From CAYYWV01 sp964475385 (GTDB lineage: Bacteria > Pseudomonadota > Alphaproteobacteria > JAAXGF01), in NCBI GenBank assembly GCA_964475385.1, contig CAYYWV010000014.1, positions 1-32,746 of the forward strand: DNA of 32,746 nt. The letters are read 5' to 3'. The notes under the pieces are model-generated. The model did not search any database and was not told where the DNA came from. It was given only the letters and a program-made list of their open reading frames with translations. The position numbers and the translations under genes are program-made. Each line of letters opens with the position of its first letter. The first letter of the stretch is position 1. Positions 7,336-14,379 of this stretch are shown here, piece after piece.

Positions 7336-8615
7336 GGGGGCTTTCCGTTCCCTCCTGAAGCCTGGGACGCCGCCGCGCCCGCGCGCGCGGCCCCGCCGAT
7401 CGCGCCGATGCGCGCGAGGTAACGGCCAAGGCCGAAGGCGCCAAGCCCGGCGAGCGCCGTCAGCGCGCCGAACAGGGGCCAGACCGCCCTCCAGCCGGGG
7501 GCGAACGACAGCGCCGCGGCGAGCAGAACCGGCCCGACCAGGACCCCGAGGTTGCGCCCGGTCATCAGGGCGCCGAAACGGCTGCCTGCCCGTCCATCGG
7601 GGCCGGCCATGATCCAGGGCAGCGAGAACAGGCAGACCGGCGTCACTCCGGCGGTCAACCCGTAAAGCGCGAGGACCGCGAGGCCGAGAAGGCGGCTCTC
7701 GATCATGGGCACCAGGAACCAGATCGCGGTCTGAATGGCGATCGAGCCCCAGAACAGGGGCGCAAACGGCGCGCCGGCGCGCAGCGCCGCGCCGGTCGCC
7801 ACGCAGAAGATCCCGACCACGGCGCTCGGCAGGGTGTAGGCGAGGACGGCGTTGCCGACGCCAAGGCCGTGGACCTCGACCAGGTACTGAGGCAACCAGG
7901 TCATGAAGCCGAAGTACTGCCCCGACCACAGAGCGAAGATCGCGGCGGCGAGGACCACGGCGGCCGGGGCGGTGCGCGGCGCATCGGCGTGTTCGGGACG
8001 GGGCGCCGTGATCCGCACGCCATCGAGACCGGCCCGGCGGCGGATGCGCGTCCAACCGGCCAGCAGGAGCGTCAGCCCGATCCCCAGCCACCAGAGCGCC
8101 GTCCAATCGCCGCGGGCGACCGCGGGAACCGCCGCGAGATTGGCGCCGACCTGGCCGGCCGGAATCCAGGCTGCGGTCAGGCCCACAACCAGAGGCAGCC
8201 GCCGCGCGTCGGCCGAGGCGACGGCGACCAGCGGGCCGGCGATCGCGCAGACCGTGAACCCAGCCCCTTCGAGCCCGCGCGCGAGCAGCATGACGGTCCC
8301 GCTCTCCGGGGCGACGAAGGCGAGCCCCTGGCCGAGAAGGAACAGCGCGAACGCCGGCATGAGAAGCCGCTCCGGCCCGCGGTGGGCGATCGCCCGACCC
8401 ACGGGCAGCGAGAGCAAGAGCCCGGCGACCGCATAGACCGACATCAATCCGCCTGCGACCAGGCGGTCGTAGCCGAAGCGGTCGAGCATCACGGGCAGCA
8501 CCGGGGGCAGCTTGAACTGCTCGAAAGCGGCGAAGACCGCGATCGCAAGGCCGTAGGCGACTCCCGCCCAGCTCGCTCCGGCGGCGGTCCCGTCAGCGGT
8601 CGTCGATCGGTTCAG
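7317..8615 (-). CDS. MFS transporter, non-canonical start
   Basis: A major facilitator superfamily permease of about 432 residues with 12 predicted helices. The first ATG (8501) would cut through helix 1. The segment before it (WAGVAYGLAIAVFAAFEQFK, then LPPVLPVMLDRFG) is a typical MFS first helix and loop and stays open in frame. A GGAGG ribosome-binding site lies upstream at 8625-8629, but the codons it addresses are ATC 8616-8618 and CTG 8613-8615; no in-frame ATG, GTG or TTG is near. I give CTG 8615 as the start. The loop between helices 2 and 3 (GRAIAHRGPERLL) fits the MFS signature. The substrate is unknown, and direction (uptake or efflux) cannot be told. The 3' end overlaps the response regulator by 19 nt. 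Confidence 0.85.
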   Translation of the reverse strand: MNRSTTADGTAAGASWAGVAYGLAIAVFAAFEQFKLPPVLPVMLDRFGYDRLVAGGLMSVYAVAGLLLSLPVGRAIAHRGPERLLMPAFALFLLGQGLAFVAPESGTVMLLARGLEGAGFTVCAIAGPLVAVASADARRLPLVVGLTAAWIPAGQVGANLAAVPAVARGDWTALWWLGIGLTLLLAGWTRIRRRAGLDGVRITAPRPEHADAPRTAPAAVVLAAAIFALWSGQYFGFMTWLPQYLVEVHGLGVGNAVLAYTLPSAVVGIFCVATGAALRAGAPFAPLFWGSIAIQTAIWFLVPMIESRLLGLAVLALYGLTAGVTPVCLFSLPWIMAGPDGRAGSRFGALMTGRNLGVLVGPVLLAAALSFAPGWRAVWPLFGALTALAGLGAFGLGRYLARIGAIGGAARAGAAASQASGGNGKPPQGTRR

Positions 8616-8775
8616 GATGCGTTCCTCCGGTGGCGCGGCCTGGGCGCGCGGGCTAGAGTGCCTATATGGGATTGCAGCGTCCGGGCGGCTCGCCGGGTTC
8701 GCGGCCCCGCCCGGCGCAGGCGGTCCCGCGCGGCGAAGCCGATCCTATCCTGTTCGTGGCGGGAGGAGAAAGGGG

Positions 8776-9621
8776 TTGACCGCGGAGTTGAGCGGAGACG
8801 CGCGGTTCTTCGTGCGGTTCTGGGGGGTGCGCGGCAGCATCGCCTGCCCGGGGGCGGCGACGCTCGGCTATGGCGGCAACACGCCCTGCCTCGAGGTCCG
8901 CTGCGGCCCTCGCCTTCTCATCGTAGATGCGGGCACCGGGTTGCGCGGGCTCGATGCGGCGCTCGCCGCCGCCGGTCCGCTCGAGGCCGACGTTCTGTTC
9001 ACCCACGCCCACCTCGACCACATCTGGGGCTGGCCTTTCTTCACCCGGCTTCTCCGCGCCGACACCCGGCTCAGGGTCTGGGCCGGGAACCTCGCGCCCC
9101 ATCACCGGATCGCCGACGTGCTCGGCGGCCTGCTCGACGAGCCGTTCGCCCCGGTCCGCCGCGCGACCCTTCGGGCCGCGGTCGCCTACCGCGACTTTCG
9201 CGCCGGCGACGCCTGGGCCCTTCATCCAGATGTGCATATACAAACCGCGGCCCTCAACCACCCCCAGGGGGCGACCGGTTATCGCATCACTCACCAAGGG
9301 CGGTCGCTCTGCGTGGTGACCGATACCGAGCACGAGCCCGGACGGCCCGATCGGGCGATTCTCGATCTGATCGCGGGGGCCGACCTCGTGATCTACGATT
9401 GCACATACACTGACGACGAGTTCGCGCGTCGGCGCGGCTGGGGCCATTCGACCTGGCAGGAAGGCGTCCGGCTGTGCGACGCGGCGGGCGCGAAGCGCCT
9501 CGTCGTCTTCCACCACGACCCCGGCCACGACGACCGGGCGATGGACGCGATCGCCGCCGCGGTCGCCCGCGCGCGGCCGGGCTCGGTGGTGGCCCGCGAA
9601 GGTCTCGCGCTCGCGCCGTAG
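8776..9621 (+). CDS. MBL-fold metallo-hydrolase
   Basis: A 281-residue metallo-beta-lactamase-fold protein of the PhnP/RNase Z-like type. The N-terminus RFWGVRGSIACPG, then YGGNTPCLEV and LIVDAGTGLRGL, is typical of the group. The metal motif HAHLDH (H77, H79, D81, H82) is intact. Further ligands are probably the His of LNHPQG, the Asp of VVTDTEHE and the His of FHHDP. It probably hydrolyses a phosphodiester or a related bond in the cytoplasm; the substrate is unknown. I chose TTG 8776 because GGAGG lies 9 nt upstream and the fold begins right after it. The in-frame ATG at 8617 would add 53 unrelated residues overlapping the divergent MFS leader. The methyltransferase gene follows 16 nt downstream. 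Confidence 0.88.
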   Translation: MTAELSGDARFFVRFWGVRGSIACPGAATLGYGGNTPCLEVRCGPRLLIVDAGTGLRGLDAALAAAGPLEADVLFTHAHLDHIWGWPFFTRLLRADTRLRVWAGNLAPHHRIADVLGGLLDEPFAPVRRATLRAAVAYRDFRAGDAWALHPDVHIQTAALNHPQGATGYRITHQGRSLCVVTDTEHEPGRPDRAILDLIAGADLVIYDCTYTDDEFARRRGWGHSTWQEGVRLCDAAGAKRLVVFHHDPGHDDRAMDAIAAAVARARPGSVVAREGLALAP

Positions 9622-10251
9622 AGCGAACGGCCGAGATATGGTTGCATATACACGGTATGTCCGCTTCGGTTTGGCCACCGTTCTCGGCCTGGCGCCGCGC
9701 GGCTTCTTCCTTCCCTACCGCAACGCCGCCGCCATCGCGGCCCAGACGCCGCGGCCGCCCTATGGCGCGATCGAGGCGCTGTTCCGCGGCCATGCGCCTC
9801 GGTTCTGCGACCGGCTCGCCGCGGCCGAGGCCTTGGCCGGGGCCTTGCGCGCCATCGGAGACGCGCCGCCGCCCGCGCCGCGCTGGGACCAGGACTGGTT
9901 CCCGCGGCTCGACGCGGCGATGGCCTATGCGCTGGTGCGCGCCCTTGCGCCCCGGCGCATCGTCGAGATCGGGGCCGGGCACTCGACCCGCTTTCTCGCC
10001 CGCGCGGTCGCCGACGGCGGGCTCGCGACCCGGATCACGGTGATCGACCCGGCCCCGCGCGCACCGCTTGCCGGCCTTGCGGTCGCCCATCTGCGATGCC
10101 CGGTCCAAGACGCGGGGACGGCACCGTTCGCCGCGCTTCGGCCGGGCGATGTGGTGTTCGTCGATTCGAGCCACCTGCTCGTGCCGGGAAGCGACGTCGA
10201 TTGGCTCGTCAACCGCATTCTGCCGACTCTGCCCGCAGGAGTGTATATACA
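9233..10251. repeat. Four copies of a near-palindromic TGYAYATACA decamer
   Basis: TGCATATACA at 9233-9242, TGCACATACA at 9400-9409, TGCATATACA at 9643-9652 and TGTATATACA at 10242-10251. The last is a perfect palindrome. They are AT-rich islets in very GC-rich coding DNA and bring in ATA and ACA codons that are otherwise scarce here. Two lie in the MBL-fold gene, one at the very start of the methyltransferase gene and one inside it. I found no further copy by eye elsewhere in the window. Confidence 0.6.
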
Positions 10252-10492
10252 TTTTCACGACATTTTCCTGCCCGACGACTATCCCGCCGACTGGACGCGG
10301 CGCGGCTATAACGAGCAGCTCGCGATCGCGCCGCTTTTGGCCGCGGGCGCGCTCGCGCCGGTCTTCGCGTCCCATTACGTCGCGACCCGAATGGCCGACG
10401 CGCTCGCCGAAAGCGCCATCGCCGCGCTGCCGCTGCCCGCAGGGGCGCGCGAATCGAGCCTCTGGGCCATGACGCGCTCCGAACGCTCTTGA
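9638..10492 (+). CDS. Class I SAM-dependent methyltransferase
   Basis: A 284-residue protein. The SAM-binding motif I is RIVEIGAGHSTRFLARAV around residues 107-124, followed by ITVIDPAP (motif II acidic position), LRPGDVVFVDSSH and GVYIHFHDIFLPDDYP. This last pattern is typical of Methyltransf_24-type small-molecule or glycan-modifying methyltransferases. The first 100 residues are Ala/Arg-rich with no recognised domain. The start at ATG 9638 has only a weak GAG upstream, but the 16-nt distance from the MBL-fold stop suggests co-translation. The substrate is unknown. Two TGYAYATACA decamers fall in the gene, one straddling codons 2-5. Confidence 0.87.
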   Translation: MVAYTRYVRFGLATVLGLAPRGFFLPYRNAAAIAAQTPRPPYGAIEALFRGHAPRFCDRLAAAEALAGALRAIGDAPPPAPRWDQDWFPRLDAAMAYALVRALAPRRIVEIGAGHSTRFLARAVADGGLATRITVIDPAPRAPLAGLAVAHLRCPVQDAGTAPFAALRPGDVVFVDSSHLLVPGSDVDWLVNRILPTLPAGVYIHFHDIFLPDDYPADWTRRGYNEQLAIAPLLAAGALAPVFASHYVATRMADALAESAIAALPLPAGARESSLWAMTRSERS

Positions 10493-10621
10493 GCCCGGAC
10501 CGGACGCAACGGGGGCCGAGGCGGGCCTGCGGCGCGGCGTTCGGCCGTTTGGGTTGAAAGCCCTGCCCGGCCCGCTATTTCCTGCTACGGTTTCGGGGCA
10601 TTGAAACGAGGCTCGGCGGGG

Positions 10622-11980
10622 ATGGCGCGCACGCGGTTTGAAAGGCTTTCCGAGTGGGTGTTCGGCCCGCCGGGCCCCGCGCGTCCGCCGGCGCGGATCG
10701 AGGCCCAGATCCGCGAGATCCAAGAGCAAAGCGAGATCCTCATCGGCTGGGTGCAGCTCGCGGGCGTCCTGTTCTTCGCCATCGTCTACGCCATCGCGCC
10801 CAAGACCTTCGATCCCGAGGCGATGTTCGCGCCGGTGCCCTGGACGCTCGGCTTCTATGCGGCGTTTACGCTGATCCGGCTCGGGCTCGCCTATCTGCGC
10901 CGATTGCCGACCTGGATGATCGCGCTCTCGGTCATCGTGGATATGGCGGTGCTCTTGATCACGATCTGGAGCTTCCACATCCAGTATGAGCAGCCGCCCG
11001 GCTTCTCGCTCAAGGCGCCGACGCTTCTCTACATCTTCATCCTGATCGCGCTCCGCGCGCTGCGCTTCGAGGCCCGCTACGTGGTTCTCGCGGGGATTAC
11101 GGCGGCGCTCGGCTGGCTCGCGCTGGTGGCCAATGCGGTGCTGGCGAGCCCCGAGGCGAGCCCGATCACCCGCGACTACGTCCGCTACATCACTTCGCCC
11201 GCGGTGCTGATCGGCGGCGAGGTCGACAAGGTGCTCTCGATCGTCGTGGTGACAGCGATCCTCGCGATCGCGCTCGTGCGCGCGCGCCGGCTCCTGGTCC
11301 GGGCCGCGACCGAGCACGCGGCCGCCGCCGATCTCTCGCGCTTCTTCGCGCCCGAGGTCGCGCGCCAGATCACCGGCTCCGAGCACGGGGTGCGCGCCGG
11401 CCAGGGCGAGCTCCGGCCCGCAGCGATCCTGTATCTCGACATCCGCGGCTTCACCCCGCTTGCGCACCGGATGCGCGCCGACGACGCGATCGCGCTCTTG
11501 GCCGAGTACCAGGCGCGCATGGTGCCGATCATCCAGAGGCACGGCGGCAGCATCGACAAGTTCCTGGGCGACGGCATCATGGCCACCTTCGGCGCGGCGC
11601 TGAGGACCGAGACCTACGCGGCGGACGCGCTCCGCGCGGCGCAGGCGCTGCTCGCCGAGGCCGAGGCCTGGAACCGCGAGCGCGCGGCCCGGGGCGAGCG
11701 CCCGCTCGCGCTCGGCGCAGGCGTCGCGGTGGGGCCGGTGGTGTTCGGCGCCGTCGGTGACGAGACCCGGCTCGAGTTCACGGTCATCGGCGATGCGGTC
11801 AACCTCGCCGCCAAGCTCGAGAAGGAGACCAAGCGCCAGGGCGTGCGCGCGCTCGCCACGGTGGAGGCCTTCGCGGCCGCCCGCGCCCAGGGCTTCGCGG
11901 GCGCGCCGGTCGAGGTCCGCCGCGCGGTCGCGGTCGAAGGCGTGGACGCCCCCCTCGACCTCGCCGTCCTGGCGGCGTGA
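10622..11980 (+). CDS. Membrane-bound class III adenylate/guanylate cyclase
   Basis: A 452-residue protein with six predicted transmembrane helices in roughly residues 40-225, followed by a class III nucleotidyl cyclase domain from about 260 to 420. Metal-binding aspartates are D273 (YLDIRGFTPL) and D317 (KFLGDGIMATFG). The block VIGDAVNLAAKLEKETK carries the conserved Asn, but Lys stands where many cyclases have the transition-state Arg. I recall the same AAKLEK form in other alphaproteobacterial cyclases, so it is probably active. It would convert ATP to cAMP (or GTP to cGMP) at the inner face of the membrane. I preferred ATG 10622 over TTG 10601, though both are in frame. A cyclic-nucleotide-binding protein is encoded 16 kb downstream. 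The 129-bp gap before it holds no clear promoter. Confidence 0.9.
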   Translation: MARTRFERLSEWVFGPPGPARPPARIEAQIREIQEQSEILIGWVQLAGVLFFAIVYAIAPKTFDPEAMFAPVPWTLGFYAAFTLIRLGLAYLRRLPTWMIALSVIVDMAVLLITIWSFHIQYEQPPGFSLKAPTLLYIFILIALRALRFEARYVVLAGITAALGWLALVANAVLASPEASPITRDYVRYITSPAVLIGGEVDKVLSIVVVTAILAIALVRARRLLVRAATEHAAAADLSRFFAPEVARQITGSEHGVRAGQGELRPAAILYLDIRGFTPLAHRMRADDAIALLAEYQARMVPIIQRHGGSIDKFLGDGIMATFGAALRTETYAADALRAAQALLAEAEAWNRERAARGERPLALGAGVAVGPVVFGAVGDETRLEFTVIGDAVNLAAKLEKETKRQGVRALATVEAFAAARAQGFAGAPVEVRRAVAVEGVDAPLDLAVLAA

Positions 11981-12040
11981 GGGAAACTCCTGATAGCCGA
12001 TGCTTCTTGATTGAATTCGGCGCCTCGCGGGTTTCCGGCG

Positions 12041-12065
12041 GTCTACGCTTCGCTCCACCCAACCT
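12041..12065. repeat. Possible dispersed intergenic repeat element
   Basis: The segment GTCTACGCTTCGCTCCACCC plus AACCT resembles, on its opposite strand, a short repeat (AGGTTGGGTGGAGCGAAGCG type) that I recall from intergenic spaces of many bacteria. It lies in the 194-bp spacer between the convergent cyclase and permease genes. The spacer also holds a CCCCC-GTCGA-GGGGG hairpin (12066-12080) without a T-run. No gene is seen in it. Confidence 0.4.
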
Positions 12066-12174
12066 CCCCCGTCGAGGGGGCCTCGACCGTTTGGAGCAGC
12101 GCCGTGATTCGATTTCCCTCCCTTGGCGGAAAAGCGTTAGGGAGAGGGGAAAACCGCGGCCATGCGCATAGGCC

Positions 12175-13365
12175 CTAACTGTACGGGTCGGCGGCGTCGC
12201 GCAGGCCGTCGCCGAAGAAGTTGAAGGCGAGCACGGTCACGATCACCGGCGCCACGGGCAGCATCAGCCAGGGGTAGAGCGCGACCACGTTGATGTTCTG
12301 GGCCTCGCTCAGCAGCACGCCCCAGCTCGTGATCGGCGGGCGCAGGCCGAGGCCGAGGAAGGAGAGCGCGGTCTCGCCCAGGATCATCGACGGGATCGAG
12401 AGCGTCGCGCTCGCGATCAGGTGGCTCGCGAAGCTCGGCAGAAGATGGCGGCCGATCACGCGGGCGGGCGAGGCCCCCATCAGCACCGCCGCGGTCGCGA
12501 AGTCCTCCTCGCGCAGCGCCAAGAGCTTCGAGCGCACCGCCCGCGCGAGCCCGGTCCAATCGAGGAGCCCGAGGATCACGGTGATCCCGAAGTAGATCAG
12601 AAGCGGGTTCCAGTTGACCGGCAGCGCCGCCGACAGCGCCATCCACAGCGGCAGCTCGGGAAAGCTGCGGACGATCTCGATCAGGCGCTGGATCGCGTGG
12701 TCGACGAGCCCGCCGTAGTAGCCCGAGATCCCGCCGAGAACGATGCCGAGCGTGAAGCTGATCGCGATCCCGAACAGGCCGACGGTCAGCGAGATCCGCG
12801 CCCCGTAGATGATCCGCGACAGCATGTCGCGCCCCAGCCGGTCGGTGCCGAGCAGGAACAGCGTGCCCCCCTCGGCCGGGCAGACGAGGTGCAGGTCGCT
12901 CTCGAACAGGCCGAAGTAGTCGTAGCGCTCGCCCCGGCAGAAGAAGCGCAGGCGCTCGATGCGCGTCGGATCGGGCGTGTACTCGCGGCGCAGATTGGTC
13001 ATGTTGAGCTTGTAGTCGAGCCCGTAGACGAAGGGACCGACGAAGCGCCCCTTGTCGAACAGGTGGATCGGCTGCGGGGGCGCGTAGATGAAATCGGTAT
13101 GCCGGGTGTGCAGCCCGTAAGGCGCGAGGAACTCGCTGATCAGGGTCGAGAAATAGAGGAGCGCGAGGACGACGCCGGCGGCGACCGCAAGGCGATGGCG
13201 GCGGAGCTTCGCCCACATCAGCGCCCACTGCGACGCCATGTAGTAGCGCTCCTGCTCGGGCGTGAGCGCCTCGGTCTCCTCGGGGTCGAAGGGCGCGGGG
13301 GAGACGTAGTGCGGAAGCGGCGGCGTCCGAGGACTCTTGCGCGAAGGGGGCCGGTCCGCGGTCAT
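12175..13365 (-). CDS. ABC importer permease, OppC/YejE type
   Basis: A 396-residue inner-membrane permease, last gene of the long minus-strand operon. After a cytoplasmic Pro-rich N-terminus (about 70 residues) comes helix 1 (LAVAAGVVLALLYFSTLISE). A long periplasmic insert of about 100 residues (FVGPFVYGLDYKLNM, FGLFESDLHLVCPAEGG) precedes the core LLGTDRLGRDMLSRIIYGAR. The EAA loop that docks on the ATPase is TAAVLMGASPARVIGRHLLP. The ending SWGVLLSEAQNIN...FNFFGDGLRDAADPYS is typical of OppC relatives. The insert is as I recall it in rhizobial Yej/Agp-type importers. It overlaps the upstream permease gene by 4 nt (ATGA). The imported compound, a peptide or an oligosaccharide derivative, cannot be told from sequence. 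Confidence 0.93.
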   Translation of the reverse strand: MTADRPPSRKSPRTPPLPHYVSPAPFDPEETEALTPEQERYYMASQWALMWAKLRRHRLAVAAGVVLALLYFSTLISEFLAPYGLHTRHTDFIYAPPQPIHLFDKGRFVGPFVYGLDYKLNMTNLRREYTPDPTRIERLRFFCRGERYDYFGLFESDLHLVCPAEGGTLFLLGTDRLGRDMLSRIIYGARISLTVGLFGIAISFTLGIVLGGISGYYGGLVDHAIQRLIEIVRSFPELPLWMALSAALPVNWNPLLIYFGITVILGLLDWTGLARAVRSKLLALREEDFATAAVLMGASPARVIGRHLLPSFASHLIASATLSIPSMILGETALSFLGLGLRPPITSWGVLLSEAQNINVVALYPWLMLPVAPVIVTVLAFNFFGDGLRDAADPYS

Positions 13366-14360
13366 CTGACGCGTCCTCCGCTCAGGCGGATGCGCGGGTC
13401 CAGCGCGGCGAGCAGAAGGTCCGAGACGAACACCCCGACCACCGTGAGAAGCGCGAGGAACATGAGGAACGAGCCCGCGAGGTACATGTCCTGGCTGCGC
13501 AGCGCCTCGAGCAGCATCGGTCCCGTGGTCGGCAGCGACAGCACCACCGAGACGATCGCCGCGCCGGAGACCACCTGGGGCAGCAGATTGCCGATGTCGG
13601 CGATGAACGGGTTGAGCGCCATGCGCAGCGGGTACTTGCACAGCGCCCGGAAGGGGTGCAGCCCCTTGGCCCGCGCCGTGACCACATACTGCTTGCGCAG
13701 CTCGTCGAGGAGGTTGGCGCGAAGCCTGCGGATCATGCCCGCGGTGCCCGAGGTGCCGATCACCACCACCGGAATCCACAAGTGTTCAAATATCGAACGA
13801 AGCTTGGCGAGGCTCCACGGCTGGTCGAGGTACTCGGGCGCCATCAACCCGCCGATCGAGGTGCCGAAGACCACGTTGGCGACGTACATCAGCACCAGCG
13901 CGAGCAGGAAGTTGGGCGTCGCCAGCCCAAGGAAGCCGAGAAGCGTCAGCCCGTGATCGGCCCAGCTATATTGATGGGTCGCCGAGTAGACCCCGATCGG
14001 AAAGGCGACCGCCCAGGTGAACAGGATGGTCGAGAACGAGACCAGCATGCTGAGCCACAGCCGGTCGCCCACCACCTCGGCGACGGGGCGGCGGAACTCG
14101 AACGAGTAGCCGAAGTCGCCTTGCAACAGCCCGCCGACCCAGTAGAGGTACTGCTGCCACATCGGCTTGTCGAAGCCGTACTGGGCGCGCAGGAAAGCGA
14201 TCTTGCCGGCGTTGACCGTTTCGCCCTGGGCCTCGAGCTCGGCGACGTAGGTGGTGAGGTAGTCGCCGGGCGGAAGCTGGATGATGACGAAGGTGATCAG
14301 GCTGATCGCAATCAGCGTCGGAATCATCACCAGAATGCGGCGGATGACGTAGCCCAGCAT
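13362..14360 (-). CDS. ABC importer permease, OppB/YejB type
   Basis: A 332-residue inner-membrane protein that pairs with the OppC-type permease. It begins with the standard OppB signature MLGYVIRRILVMIPTLIAIS and then FVIIQLPPGDYL. It continues QYLYWVGGLLQGDFGYSFEF, shows six helices, and carries the EAA loop YVVTARAKGLHPFRALCKYP that contacts the ATP-binding protein. Its length is normal for the family. Its start is 19 nt downstream of the binding-protein stop, and its stop overlaps the next permease start by 4 nt, so equal synthesis of the two channel halves is expected. Confidence 0.94.
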   Translation of the reverse strand: MLGYVIRRILVMIPTLIAISLITFVIIQLPPGDYLTTYVAELEAQGETVNAGKIAFLRAQYGFDKPMWQQYLYWVGGLLQGDFGYSFEFRRPVAEVVGDRLWLSMLVSFSTILFTWAVAFPIGVYSATHQYSWADHGLTLLGFLGLATPNFLLALVLMYVANVVFGTSIGGLMAPEYLDQPWSLAKLRSIFEHLWIPVVVIGTSGTAGMIRRLRANLLDELRKQYVVTARAKGLHPFRALCKYPLRMALNPFIADIGNLLPQVVSGAAIVSVVLSLPTTGPMLLEALRSQDMYLAGSFLMFLALLTVVGVFVSDLLLAALDPRIRLSGGRVR

Positions 14361-14379
14361 CGCGCGTTCCGCCCCTGGC

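Noticed and set aside
9287..12058. Minus-strand 923-codon open frame opposite the methyltransferase and cyclase genes
   Set aside because: Low-complexity Arg/Gly/Asp-rich shadow of the real plus-strand genes.
12066..12080. CCCCC-GTCGA-GGGGG hairpin as a terminator between convergent genes
   Set aside because: The stem is only 5 bp and no T-run follows on either strand.
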